NCBI GenBank assembly: GCA_947169045.1
Contig: CAMVOC010000004.1
Coordinates: 27,328-91,327 of the forward strand
DNA: 64,000 bases
Direction: 5' to 3'
DNA from: an uncultured bacterium
GTDB lineage: Bacteria > Patescibacteriota > Gracilibacteria > Absconditabacterales > Absconditicoccaceae
The translations under genes were made by a program, and so were the position numbers. Of this stretch, positions 46,411 through 57,018 are shown one piece after another. Position 1 is the stretch's first letter, and each line of letters opens with the position of its first letter. The notes below the pieces were generated by a model that worked only from the letters and a program-made list of their open reading frames with translations, ran no database searches and had not been told where the DNA came from.

Positions 46411-46800
46411 TTATCAGGTTGTAGTAAAGAGGTTAACTAACCAGAATACAAGGCTTACAATGAGCCAAGACAACAAGATAATTGCAATTCCTATTGCTGC
46501 ATTCTTGATAATAGCTCCTCCCTTTTTAAATTTAGAGTCATTTCCTGCGGCAGTGACCATCTGAAAACCTCCTCGCAAACAGAGCACCAAGGCAATGGTT
46601 GCCAAGAATCAGAGAACCCAGTTGATAGCCGTCCTAGCGGAATCTAGAAGTCCAGATCCAATTTCGGCTTTATCAGCGCCGGGAACTTCAATGCCCCCTA
46701 CACCAATAGTACCTCAAAACTGAGCTACAGTTGCTGGCGTGAACATCAATCCGCTCATCATCAGCAAAGTTAAAATTCCACAGGAAAACAACCTTTTCAT
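46411..46800 (-). CDS. VirB2/TrbC-like pilin subunit, copy 2
   Basis: The 129 residues have a signal peptide (about 1-27, CGILTLLMMSGLMFTPATVA) and two membrane helices: AINWVLGFLATIALVLCLRGG and the IAIILLSWLIVSLVFWLVN region. A conserved loop, GGFQMVTAAGNDSKFKKGG, lies between them. This is the layout of VirB2/TrbC pilins, which polymerise into type IV secretion pili. Three TGA codons are Gly, one of them just before the TAA. It is paralogous to the gene at 46829. Confidence 0.8.
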
Positions 46801-46828
46801 CCCGTTTGAGTAATTAATAAGAGTAAAA

Positions 46829-47230
46829 TTAAGCTCCTGTAGGTGCTGCGCCTCCTACTGTATTCACAAACCAGAAGACGACACTGACAATCAGCCATGC
46901 GAGCAAGATAATTGCCAATCCAACAGCTGCTTGTTTAAGGATTTGTCCTCCTTTCTTAAATTTAGAGTCATTTCCAGCAGCAGTAACCATCTGGAATCCT
47001 CCTCGGATACAGATTACTAACGCGATGGTAGCAAGCATACCGAGTACCCAGTTAATGGCTGTTTTAATAGAGTCAAGAAGGGTAGATCCCTGTTGATCAG
47101 TATGACCACCAATTCCCATACCACTATTATCAGGATTCTCCCAGTCGGTTTGAGCAGCGACAGGCAAAACAGTTGCAACCCCAAACACAGTCATAACTCC
47201 AAGTAAAAGCCCATAAAGTGTCTTTTTCAT
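46829..47230 (-). CDS. VirB2/TrbC-like pilin subunit, copy 1
   Basis: The 133 residues have a signal peptide (about 1-27, ending PVAAQ), then a short polar N terminus with Asp/Gly, and two helices around the same GGFQMVTAAGNDSKFKKGG loop as copy 2. It uses no TGA. The pair lies 28 bp apart on the minus strand and would be co-transcribed. The VirB4 gene upstream supports a type IV secretion or pilus role. A lipase gene now separates the two. Confidence 0.82.
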   Translation of the reverse strand: MKKTLYGLLLGVMTVFGVATVLPVAAQTDWENPDNSGMGIGGHTDQQGSTLLDSIKTAINWVLGMLATIALVICIRGGFQMVTAAGNDSKFKKGGQILKQAAVGLAIILLAWLIVSVVFWFVNTVGGAAPTGA

Positions 47231-47383
47231 TGATGTTTTGTATAAAAAAGTAAAAACCAATACTTAAGTATAACTGTTTTTTGGATTTTTGCAACTTTTT
47301 CAAGGTTTTTTTCAGCTTTTTATTTCAGCTTTGTTAAAAAATGGAGAATAACGACATTCTAGCGCTTCAGCATACGCAAAGAA

Positions 47384-47416
47384 ATAAAAAAAGACCAGAC
47401 TAAAAAAGCTGGTCTT
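47384..47416 (-). terminator. Intrinsic terminator of the lipase gene
   Basis: Minus-strand stem AAGACCAG/CTGGTCTT with a 10-nt loop and a long T-run, 10 bp after the lipase stop. Confidence 0.85.
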
Positions 47417-47425
47417 ATCCATAAC

Positions 47426-50400
47426 TTATCTTGCTATCACAAACGGAATAATCCCAATAGGGATACCATTGCATGAGATCTGACAGTAATAACTACCAGA
47501 GGCAAGATGTTCGGTGTATATAGGAATTGCTTGTCTTCCTGCACTCAAGAAGACTTCTTCCAAAGGAGTTGCAAGAAGTTGCCCCGTCTCCGTATACAGT
47601 TGTATCGTGTATGGAGTCGCTTGTGTTACACTAAATTGTAACAAGAAAGATTCGTTTGCAGGACTTGGATAGATAAACGCATTGAGCTGAGATTGTTGAT
47701 CTTCAATTCCTGTTGTAGGCTCAAAATACGCTACTATACAATGATCTTTGTAAAGAGGAAGTTGTAAGCTCTTTTGATAACTAATAAACTTCTCATTACT
47801 AAACCATCCTTTAAAACGATATCCCTTAGACGCAGTAGCATAACAGTCAATAACCATGAAATTTTCATTCACGACACGATAATCAGTGGTGACTTCTCCT
47901 GCAGCATCTGGAAAGATTTTTACTTGTACGTCATGAAAACACATAGTGATAGGGACAGAAACTCTTTTCCCCCGATAAGAAGCGTAGAGACTGTCAGTTC
48001 CTAATCCTCTGAACAATAAGACTCCAGGACGGAGGATCACTGCCAACTGGCCGACAATGCCCACTTGTACTTTTGGGTGAGAGGTAAGATCGATTTCCGT
48101 TCCATCTGAAAAAGTTCCTAAGACTCGAAACGTCTTTTCTTCTCCAAAGAACCCAGCGAAAGGTACTTCATCATCAGAGATAATTCGTAGAGACGTAAGC
48201 TCAGAATTAAGAGGAGTAAAATCTAGATACAGAGTATCCAGGAGGATTGTATGATTTTTAGTAACTCCCCATAAAAACATATAAGCAGACCCCTTAAAAT
48301 TATCAGGGATATCCGTATAAAAAACGTACGTAACAGAATCAGGTGGAGGATTTATCCGTTCGACAGTAGTAATCCAACAGGAATCGGCATGAAGATCGTC
48401 GGCTTTCTCATACTTTTCTCCAAGATTTTCGCCAGAGATAAGCCATTTGATATCCGTAATATCTCGTGAGGTGCATAATTCAAATCTAGCTCTAGAACCT
48501 GAAGGCAGACGCTGCCATTCTGTGAACATCATAAAGCTTGGGTCCTCTCCTTGAGGCTCAATCTGTTCTTTCACGATACTATAGCTTTCCTTATCGCCAG
48601 CACTGAGCAGATCTGAATGCATATCGAGTGTTCCTGATTTCCATCCCGTTGTACACCAACGAGGATCGTCAGGAGAACTTTGAAGTAACTCGAAAACATA
48701 TTGCATTGCTTCCGGATTCTCTGTGATACCGCCATGCCAATCATCAAAAAAAGTTTTAGAATGCTGAGGAGGCATGCCGCACAATTGCGAACGGAGAGGT
48801 ACGACAATATCATGATTTTCCCCATAAGCCATCAAAAGTGTCTCTTCGGTAGTATATCCACGAGTATATTGTTGCTTACAGGCAATAGAAACTGCCAGCC
48901 GCATCAATTCTCCAGTGGCAGTACCGGCATAATCCTCCAAAGATTTATTCTGATTGGTGATAGAAGCAATAGCAAAGCTCGGAATGATTGCCTGACGAGC
49001 AATCGCGGCTAATCCATTAAGATAAGAGCGGGTTGCAGTGCTATTACATCGTAAGTTCTCCGTAGCAGGGCTCAAATAATTTGCTTTATTGAGCGATTTT
49101 GCAGCTTCCAAAAGCTTTTTCCCTGCTATGTTCCCCTGTAGAGAATACATAATATTAGACCCTTGAGAACCATAAAGCGGAGAATTGATAGTAATCATTC
49201 GGTGAAGATCATTGCCATATTGCGCACTTTGAAGATAGGCCCTGGTAAGAACCCCTCCCATGCTATGAGCAACCAAATCCACAGATTGAGCCATAATGCC
49301 TTGCTTTGCAAGTGATTCTTTTAGTGCGTGAATCGCCTTGAGGACCACAAAATGTTTCTCTGTATTATCTTGGAAAGATTCTTCATTGTAAGCACGATAA
49401 TCATGAGCATAAAGATGATGTGACACTTCAGCCTGTGGCTTGTAAAGCCCCGAAACAGAGAAATACTTGATCATAGCATCCCATCGTTCTTTCGTGTCTC
49501 CCTTTCCATGAAGGAATAACACCGGAGTACGTATCAGTTTTATCTCTTTGGTTACCTTGGTGTGATCTGGGAAATTCAAAGTAAAAACGAGAGTTCGTTC
49601 AGAAGCTTTAGAATTTCCAAATCCATCAGGAGAGACAAACTTAAAATACGCATATTCCAAAGGAATTTGGTTAAATGGAGGGGAGGCTGCTTTCCAATCC
49701 ATAGTATAGTAGTTCTTCACCTTGTTACTATTATTTCCAGCAACAGGAAGAAAAATCTGACCTAATGGCAGTGTATCTTTGCACTTCAGTGTCAAACAAG
49801 TACCTTTTGGAAACTTAGTTCCAATAACTTCAAAGAGAATACAAGACTTTCCGTCAGCAACAATACTTTTGATTCCTGTGATATCGAAATCCAAAGCCGT
49901 TACCAAGAGTTTAAAATTGGGATTGTCTGGATCTTCAGGTTCTTCGGGTTCCTCAGGCTCTTCAGGATCTTCAGGTTCTTCAGGAGATCCGTGTTCGCCA
50001 GAAGTGGTATCGCTTGCAGTCCTCAAAAGAGGAAATCCTCCATTGCGACCATCTTTATCGACCTTCCAAATCAGAGAATCTTGTCCAGCATTGAGCAGAT
50101 CGACAAACAGTGAAGATTTCATTTCTGCGGTGGATTTTGAGATGCCAAAAGAGTTATGCTTTTGTCCTTGTTTCGCCCAAATATTGAGATAATAGCAGTG
50201 AGTAAGAGACGTAGCTTGACTTACAGATCCAACAAAACCACCGATAGAATCAGTGCTATTAACGCTTTTAGAAATAGTACTTGCACTATAGCAATGAGTA
50301 ATTTCAGATCTGTTAACAATGCCAACAAGTCCTCCAATATAGTTATTATTGCCATTGGAAGCAAAACTACAGGTAGTATAAGCATAGCAATTCCTCACAG

Positions 50401-50872
50401 TAGAATTGAGAACGCAAGCAGCTAAACTGCCAACTTTCATTGTAGAATTGTTGTCATTCGGAGCAATGTTCCCAATAACGCCAAGGTTTTCAATGATCGC
50501 ATCAGATACGAAGCCAAAAAGCCCGTACAAATGGAGGTAATTTTCCTTCCGTAAATCTAGAGAAACAACATGTCCTCTTCCATCGAAATAGCCGAGAAAC
50601 TTAGTATCTCTCCCCAGAGGAGAAAGAAAATTCCCAATCACACGGGTAATCGGCTCAGTAATATCCCGAATTAACACAAAGTATTTACCTTCGGACCAAA
50701 AATCATGAGCATCTATCGAATCTGCTAATGCATCAAAATCAGCTTTAGAACCGAGTAAATATGGATCGTTTGCAGTTCCGCTTCCACCGGAGAAAGCACC
50801 TGCATAGAGTGATGAATGCATCACAAAAAAGAAAAAAGGCAGAATAACTGCCCATGAAAACACACGTTTCAT
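47426..50872 (-). CDS. Secreted PGAP1-like lipase/esterase with GLUG repeats and T9SS-type C terminus; probable recent transfer
   Basis: The 1,148 residues have a signal peptide (about 1-24). GLUG-type repeats follow (YIGGLVGIVNRSEITHCYS, SIGGFVGSV; about 130-240), then an E/P/D linker (295-316). The alpha/beta hydrolase has FLHGKGD (about 453), nucleophile Ser in VAHSMGG, candidate Asp in GENHDIVVP and His in DWHGGI. The end resembles a type IX sorting domain (YPSPANESF, LASGSYYCQI). There is no in-frame TGA in 1,148 codons. About ten CGA/CGG codons sit where Arg is expected (for example LHRMITINSP, YRGKR), and a strong AAGGAG lies 7 nt before ATG. All of this differs from its neighbours and points to a standard-code donor, likely Bacteroidota. 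Confidence 0.85.
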   Translation of the reverse strand: MKRVFSWAVILPFFFFVMHSSLYAGAFSGGSGTANDPYLLGSKADFDALADSIDAHDFWSEGKYFVLIRDITEPITRVIGNFLSPLGRDTKFLGYFDGRGHVVSLDLRKENYLHLYGLFGFVSDAIIENLGVIGNIAPNDNNSTMKVGSLAACVLNSTVRNCYAYTTCSFASNGNNNYIGGLVGIVNRSEITHCYSASTISKSVNSTDSIGGFVGSVSQATSLTHCYYLNIWAKQGQKHNSFGISKSTAEMKSSLFVDLLNAGQDSLIWKVDKDGRNGGFPLLRTASDTTSGEHGSPEEPEDPEEPEEPEEPEDPDNPNFKLLVTALDFDITGIKSIVADGKSCILFEVIGTKFPKGTCLTLKCKDTLPLGQIFLPVAGNNSNKVKNYYTMDWKAASPPFNQIPLEYAYFKFVSPDGFGNSKASERTLVFTLNFPDHTKVTKEIKLIRTPVLFLHGKGDTKERWDAMIKYFSVSGLYKPQAEVSHHLYAHDYRAYNEESFQDNTEKHFVVLKAIHALKESLAKQGIMAQSVDLVAHSMGGVLTRAYLQSAQYGNDLHRMITINSPLYGSQGSNIMYSLQGNIAGKKLLEAAKSLNKANYLSPATENLRCNSTATRSYLNGLAAIARQAIIPSFAIASITNQNKSLEDYAGTATGELMRLAVSIACKQQYTRGYTTEETLLMAYGENHDIVVPLRSQLCGMPPQHSKTFFDDWHGGITENPEAMQYVFELLQSSPDDPRWCTTGWKSGTLDMHSDLLSAGDKESYSIVKEQIEPQGEDPSFMMFTEWQRLPSGSRARFELCTSRDITDIKWLISGENLGEKYEKADDLHADSCWITTVERINPPPDSVTYVFYTDIPDNFKGSAYMFLWGVTKNHTILLDTLYLDFTPLNSELTSLRIISDDEVPFAGFFGEEKTFRVLGTFSDGTEIDLTSHPKVQVGIVGQLAVILRPGVLLFRGLGTDSLYASYRGKRVSVPITMCFHDVQVKIFPDAAGEVTTDYRVVNENFMVIDCYATASKGYRFKGWFSNEKFISYQKSLQLPLYKDHCIVAYFEPTTGIEDQQSQLNAFIYPSPANESFLLQFSVTQATPYTIQLYTETGQLLATPLEEVFLSAGRQAIPIYTEHLASGSYYCQISCNGIPIGIIPFVIAR

Positions 50873-50982
50873 AAATATTTCTCCTTATGGTGTTTCAATT
50901 GTAAAGTAACGTTAAAAAAAATATTAAAGATCAACATCTCCTGAATGTAGAAATATGCTAGTAAAAATCAAGAAAATACGCC

Positions 50983-53229
50983 TTAGCTTCTCTTAACTAC
51001 ATCAGTAGTGATAAAATCTTTTTCGGCAGGAGAAGCCATAATTTTAACGGCAACATGCTGATTTCCTGCGAACATCAGTCCCTCTCCAATACCTCCAGAG
51101 ATTAATCTCTGTTGCTCAGCTTCTGAAAGCCCCAAAAGACTATTCAATGACTTGATAGACGTGGTTGATTGCTTCAATAAAATCTGCAAAGAAGAGTTGG
51201 AAATAATAGGCTTTCCATACGGACTTCTTACAAAATCCTCAATATCCTGTGAAATAGTCGAAATTCCTAGTCAGTATTTTCTGGCTCTTTTAGTTAATCA
51301 GAATAAAAAGTTGGCAGATACGTCGTTTTGTAGTAAAATTCGCGCTTCATCACATACGAGAAGTCTCTGCTTTTTGACGCTACGTACTTTCGTTCGGATA
51401 AAATTCAATGCATTGAACATTGCTGGAGTTTTCAAGGCATCTTCCAAATCACGAATACTAAATACCGTCATACGATTATTGATATCTACGTTCGTATAAT
51501 TATTAAACAACTTTCCAAACGTTCCATTTACAAATTTGCTAAGTTTTAGAGCTAATTCTTCCCCTCACGTCATTCCATTCAAAACATTCATCAGATCTTC
51601 CATAAGTGGAGGCTGCTTTCCTGTAAAGTCATCATCTTCAAATGAGAATCCCTTGAGAGCATAGGTATTTTGGAGCGCTTTATCTAGGACTGCTTCTTCT
51701 TCTGCGCTCATTTTCCCAATCAAGATTTGCACTAAACCAATCAGATTCATAATCTGGCTCCTCAAGAGGTCCCCCTTTCCATATTCAATATCCTCGATTT
51801 TTGGAGGAATATCAAAAGGATTGATATATTGCTGTGAGTTAGTAGCAATATTTACATAGGTTCCACCTACTGCATCACACAGTTGTTTATACTCATTTTC
51901 TGGATCAATCACAATCGCATCAATTCCGTTCAATAAATAACGCAGAATCTCCAATTTGACGGTAAAGGATTTTCCGGCTCCAGAAGTAGCTAAAACCACA
52001 CTATTCATATTAGGAAGTTTTGAACTGAAACGATCAAAAATAACTAATCCTCACGTATGAAGATTGACTCCGTAAAAAATTCAGCTTTTTTGGACCAAAT
52101 CATTAGAAATAAATGGGAAAACACCAGACAAAGAGCTGGTCAAAGAGCTTCTCGTAATTCCTAATTCATCAAGGCAAAGAGGCAAAGTAGAAACCAGTCC
52201 TTCGTCCATTCTATGAATAGCATTTTTAACACGAATTCCAAATCCACCAATTTTTTGTTCATATTTTTTTCCATTTTCTTTCAGTTGCTCTTCAGTGGTA
52301 TCGTAAATCGTAAAATAATTCGAGAGCTCAAAGTACCTTTCTTCACGAGTTACCAGCTTTTCTCTGATGATTTCTACATCTCTATACTGTTGCTCAATAT
52401 CTTTATCAATAGTGATTCCCTTTTGCATCGCATCAGAAAGCTCAGCTTTTAACTGAGTTGATTTACGCTTAAGCATGCTTTGGATAGCGCTATCATCCTC
52501 AGGATAAAGGAAAAATGACATATCTCGTTTAGCGTGAATTCCCATAATATCTCTCGTCCACAATGCATCCAAATACGAAGGATAACTCTGCGTATAATAC
52601 GTTTTCCCCAAAATTCCCGAGATATTCAGGCTAGTTGTCTTTGATTCTCGATAGGAAGGGGCAATATGAGACTTAAAATCTGAAATACTCTGAGTGTAAG
52701 CATCTTCTACCGTTTTGATATAATTCCTCATCTCGGTCGTTAAAAGCTTATCAGAATACTGATCATCAGGCATTGCTAACATTGCTCTAATCTGCTCTTT
52801 AAGAGTGAGATTGCTTGTTGGCGCAGCACTTTTTCAGGTAGTATTTGAGGAATTTCAGTTGGCAGCTTTCTTCCCTGTTCCAAAAAGTCCTTCCAATAGC
52901 GTATCAAATCGAGATGGATTTTTTTCTAGGGTAGTTTCGGCTTTTACGGGTGTCGTTGCGCTCGGAGAAACGCTTTCTTTCCCTTTAGGACTTCAAAATA
53001 ATCCATCAAAAAAGGCAGAAAAACCTGAGGTTTTCTTCGAAGTAACTGCCTTATTCGCGGATGGAGTTGCTCAGGTAGTACCCGCGGCTGCAACTGCCTG
53101 TTGAGATGCAGCAGAAGAAGTGCTTTTACTAGCTTGAGCAGGAGCTTCAGGAGAAACTACAAAACCACCGTTAGGCAGTACGGATGTATAATTAGTATTG
53201 AAAATAACGTTTTGAAGAGAGTTTTCCAT
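50983..53229 (-). CDS. virB4: VirB4-family type IV secretion ATPase
   Basis: The 748 residues read through about ten TGA codons. A low-complexity Ala/Ser/Thr N terminus (1-150) is followed by the VirB4 N-terminal domain and the ATPase core with Walker A (ATSGAGKSF, about 415). Next come VIDPENEYK, the Walker B region LLVCDEAWILL (W from CGA; family DEAW), and the ISQDIEDF motif. VirB4 powers pilus assembly and substrate transfer at the inner membrane. It is transcribed toward the lipase and the two pilin genes, so the ancestral order was probably virB4 followed by virB2-like genes. Confidence 0.88.
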
Positions 53230-53315
53230 AAGACGTAGAAAATAAAATCATCTACAAGTATACTCAAAAGAGTACATTTTGGGAACTATCTAAGCATAAC
53301 AGAGCAAAAAATCTC

Positions 53316-53343
53316 TTGACTTTTTATTTTTTATAAGTATAAT
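53316..53343 (+). promoter_or_regulatory. mutL promoter
   Basis: TTGACT (53316-53321) and TATAAT (53338-53343), 16-bp spacer; leader of about 108 nt with TCAGCTTTTT at 53420. Confidence 0.65.
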
Positions 53344-53457
53344 AAAGAATTGGTAATCAGTTATTTTGATTTTTCTTGATTTCCGAGACAAGATTTCTAT
53401 CATAGTATCTAGGCTGTTATCAGCTTTTTTCTCTTTTTTTACATTGCATATTTTACG

Positions 53458-55236
53458 ATGGCAATCCATAAGCTCCCTGATTATCTCATCAATAGACTCA
53501 AAGCAGGGGAGATCGTAGAGAGACCGAGCTCAATCCTCAAAGAACTCGTAGAAAACAGTCTAGATGCAGGAGCGACCAGAATCGAAATTTCACTTCACGA
53601 CGGAGGAAAATCGTCTCTCAGCGTACAAGATAACGGTTCTGGAATCGAGCTTGCAGACATGGATCTCGTCCTAGAAAGATACGCAACATCCAAAATAGAG
53701 ACCGACGAAGACCTCTACAAGATTGCAAGTTATGGATTTCGCGGTGAAGCACTGGCAAGTATCGCCGAAGTGAGCAAACTCACGCTCCTTACCAAAACGG
53801 CGTATGCCCAGATCGGTACGAAATTAGTAAAAAAAGGCTGAGAAACCGTGATGACTCATCAACCTGTAAGCTTTGAGCACGGGACATTTGTCAGCGTAGA
53901 AGACTTGTTTTTCAACGTACCTGCAAGATTGAAATTCCTCAAATCATCGCAGACAGAATTTTTTTACTGTTATAATTATTTCATTGATATCGCAATTCAG
54001 CACTACGATAAGGCACGGACGCTAAAAAAACAAGATAAAGTGATTTTACAGTTGGAACCAGTAGATTCTGTGACCGAAAGGATTGTTGCAATTTTCAAAC
54101 AAGATCGAAGAAAAAACTTAAAAAATCTGAAAAAAACCACAGGACAACTCCAGATCAACGGAATGATTGGGGATGCAAATTTACGCTTCCGATCGAGAGA
54201 AAATATCAGAATTTACGTCAATGGGAGACCTGTGCAGGATAAAATTATTATGAAAGCGTTGATGGACGCGTACCGCAGACAGATTAAACCAGGGGAATAT
54301 CCTTTTGTAGTGCTGGATTTGCAAGTGAATCCTCAGATGGTAGATGTGAACGTACATCCTGCAAAGCTGAATGTAAAATTTGCTAATCCTCAAGAGGTTT
54401 TTGAAGCAGTTCACTCCGCCGTGCTAGAAGCGCTAGGGCAGGGGAGGATTGCGAATATTTCATCATTCAGGCCTAGTGAAACAGTGGAAGAGTGTAGTAC
54501 TGCTACCTCAACGGCACATGCAGGCTCCTTTACTCAGGAGTTTTGACATCGTCATACTGAGCATAGCGAAGAATCCTTATTTACTGCGGGACATTTTCAT
54601 TCCGGAGGGCAAACTATTAATTCCATGTTTTCTCTCCACGATTTTACAGATGCAGACCGTAAAAATCTCTATCATCCAGAAATCGGAGACTACCAAATTA
54701 TAGGACAGCTACGAAATACCTACATCATAGTACAGGGGCAGGATGCACTGTATTACATTGATCAGCATGCACTAGCAGAAAGAATCGCTTTTGAATCAAT
54801 GAAAAAGACAGAAAAGCTGACTCCAGAAACACTGTTGCAACCTTTAAAGTTCGAAATCAGTTTAATCGCAGACCTTTCCAAAAAAATCGAAGAATTGAAT
54901 GCTTTAGGATTTGAAATTGCCATGCTTTCAGAGCGTACAATTGTGATATACGCGGTTCCAAGCATTTTCGTAACATATCCTATCGATATGCAAACCTTAC
55001 TCAATTATGTATTGTACCAGCAAACCCTTAATTTTGACCTCCTCATGGAATGAGTATACGCTTCTAAAGCCTGCAAAACATCTATCAAAGCAGGGCATAA
55101 GCTCTCTGTTCCTCAGATGGAACAATTAGTAAGTGATGGGTTAGAAAAAATCCCATGACTCTTCGTTTGCCAGCATGGAAGGCCATTTTTCTGGAAGATA
55201 GAAAAAACAGAGATTGATAAATTATTTGACAGATAA
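53458..55236 (+). CDS. mutL: DNA mismatch repair protein MutL
   Basis: Links mismatch recognition to strand removal. The 592 residues show the GHKL ATPase with IVERPSSILKELVENSLDAGAT, DNGSGIE, RYATSKI and GFRGEALASI. Next are the VEDLFFNVPARLKFLKS segment, VNGRPV, VNVHPAK, and a dimerisation domain with QIIGQLRNTYII, YIDQHALAERI and a final CQHGRPFF. CQHGRPFF with QHALAER is typical of the endonuclease-type C terminus, although the DQHA(X)2E(X)4E motif is only partly matched. About four TGA codons are Gly. MutS is not in the window. Confidence 0.95.
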
Positions 55237-55246
55237 AAATCCCCTC

Positions 55247-55274
55247 TTGACTTTTGCCATTATTTTCTTACTAA
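55247..55274 (+). promoter_or_regulatory. Promoter of the RiPP-like locus
   Basis: TTGACT (55247-55252) and TACTAA (55269-55274), 16-bp spacer, about 35 bp before the precursor ATG. Confidence 0.55.
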
Positions 55275-55307
55275 GGCGTATATCTTTATATTCTAATCAG
55301 TATTAAA

Positions 55308-55520
55308 ATGGCTGAAACATTAGAATTGCAATGAGTTTTAGAAGAACTCAAAAAACAAGGTATTGATGTGCAAATTGAGGGAACATCAGATGACTTGTTT
55401 GAGGTAATTGATTCAGGGGGACAACAGTGTGATTGAAGTTGTTCCGATTGATCGTGCTCAGGATGAAGCTGATTTAGATCCCCTGAAAGTTTTTCTGAAG
55501 ATGAAAAGATAGCTGCATAG
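55308..55520 (+). CDS. RiPP-like precursor peptide
   Basis: A 70-residue ORF with five TGA=Gly codons, too broken to see under the standard code. An acidic, helical leader (VLEELKKQGIDVQIEG, then SDDLFEVIDSGG) ends in Gly-Gly, the usual C39 cleavage point. The core has C-D-G-S-C-S-D-G-S-C-S and more Gly/Ser, and a PESF tail follows. The leader and PESF tail are shared with the peptide at 8802. A terminator directly after the gene would make it the most abundant product of the operon, as is common for precursor genes. The modification itself is not seen. Confidence 0.7.
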
Positions 55521-55527
55521 CTATTTT

Positions 55528-55551
55528 GGGGGCTTTTTGTCCCCTTTTTTT
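55528..55551 (+). terminator. Terminator/attenuator after the precursor gene
   Basis: Stem GGGG(G)/(T)CCCC with a 7-nt loop and seven T, between the precursor and the peptidase genes. Confidence 0.6.
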
Positions 55552-55570
55552 ATTTAATAAATAAAAAATT

Positions 55571-56287
55571 ATGGGATATCCAAAATATCAAATAAATTTT
55601 ATGCCAGAATCTTACTACTGATATTGCAGTACCGCATGTTTTATGGGAGTCCTTAATTATTTTTGGTATACTCAATTTAATATGAAAGATACCCGAGATG
55701 TTATGAAAATTGCTAAAATGGGAAGATATACGAAGGATTCTTGACTAGATGAAGTAGAAATGTGATATGCACTTTCCAGATTGTGATTTCAAGTAACATA
55801 TGCAACATCATGAACTCGTGAAAATGAATTAGCATATATAAATGATCCTGTATGATATATGACAAAAAAATATGAAAATTTTGCTCATAAAGAATTTTTG
55901 TCTGAAGATTGAACACGGAAAAATTCTGCTTGATGAAGATCGTTTAATATATATGATACCATACCAACGAAGCAAATACTAGAATCAGATGAAATTGAAA
56001 AATTATACGAGATAGATTTAGTATCCATAGTGAAAAAATATCAAAATGATGATACTTTATTCATACTACCATTAAACTGGTATGCTCTCTATGATCAAAA
56101 CCCTCAGGAATGAATTAGCGGTTGACATGTAGTACTTTGTAAAGGATATGAAAATTGAATGTTCGAGATATATGATCCAGGTCCTTATAAAAAACCTGAT
56201 TTTATCCCAGAGAAGAGGGTTATGGCAGCAATGCAATATCTTTTCCCAGAATATGATTTCATAATGGTTAAAAATAATGTTTTATAA
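55571..56287 (+). CDS. C39-like cysteine peptidase, tandem copy 1
   Basis: The 238 residues contain twelve TGA codons against about six GGN. The Cys block GYCSTACFMGVLNYFW (about 17-33), the His block GGHVVLCKG (about 189) and EIYDPGPYKKP form the papain-type triad. It is a close paralogue of the next gene (PKYQINFMPESYYGYCSTAC identical in both). At one site it has CGA where the copy has TGG (KDTWD), supporting CGA=Trp. It is a stand-alone cytosolic peptidase by sequence, likely cutting the precursor at Gly-Gly. Confidence 0.8.
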
Positions 56288-56307
56288 TCTAATTTATCTT
56301 AAAAATT

Positions 56308-57018
56308 ATGGAATACCCAAAATATCAGATTAATTTTATGCCAGAATCTTACTACTGATATTGTAGTACCGCGTGTTTTATGGGAATACTTAATTATTTT
56401 TGGTATACGCAATTTAATATGAAAGATACCTGGGATGCTATAAAACTTGCTAAAATGGGAAAATATAAAGTCTGAGATTGACTTACAGAATGAGAAATGG
56501 CATATACATTATCTAGGCTCTGATTTAAAGTAATTTACACGACAATGTCTTCTAAGGAATATGATTTAGAATATATAAAAGATCCTGTTTGAACTATAAA
56601 CAAAAAATATGAAAATCATAAATATAAAGATTTTGTGAAAGATTGAGTCCGAAACGATTGAAAACAAAATGTATCTTTTGATTTTTATGATACGACTATT
56701 GCGAAAAAAATACTAGAATCTAATGAAATCGAAAAAGTTTATGAAATAGATATAATGTCTGTAATAGAAAAACATCAGAACGAAGATACGCTCTTTATAT
56801 TATGATTAAATGCTAATGTCTTATATGATAGAGAGCCTCAAGAATGAATTAGTGGTGGTCATGTAGTAGTTTGTAAATGATTCAGAGATTGAATGTTTGA
56901 GATATATGATCCAGGTCCTTATCAAAAACCTGTTTTTATTCCAAGGGAAAAAGTTATTGCAGCTATAACTGATATGTGAGAAGATTATAATATATATGTG
57001 ATAAGAAATGAAGTATAG
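56308..57018 (+). CDS. C39-like cysteine peptidase, t­andem copy 2
   Basis: The 236 residues show the same triad blocks as copy 1 (GYCSTACFMGILNYFW, GGHVVVCKG, EIYDPGPYQKP). The N-terminal and C-terminal thirds are near-identical between copies, while the middle (about residues 70-135) has diverged. That suggests different substrate choice, or one copy acting in self-protection. About twelve TGA codons are Gly. Its last 11 bp overlap the next ORF, consistent with translational coupling. Confidence 0.8.

Noticed and set aside
49779..50192. Plus-strand ORF with Gly-Ser-Ser repeats
   Set aside because: It is the antisense shadow of the Glu/Pro linker of the lipase.
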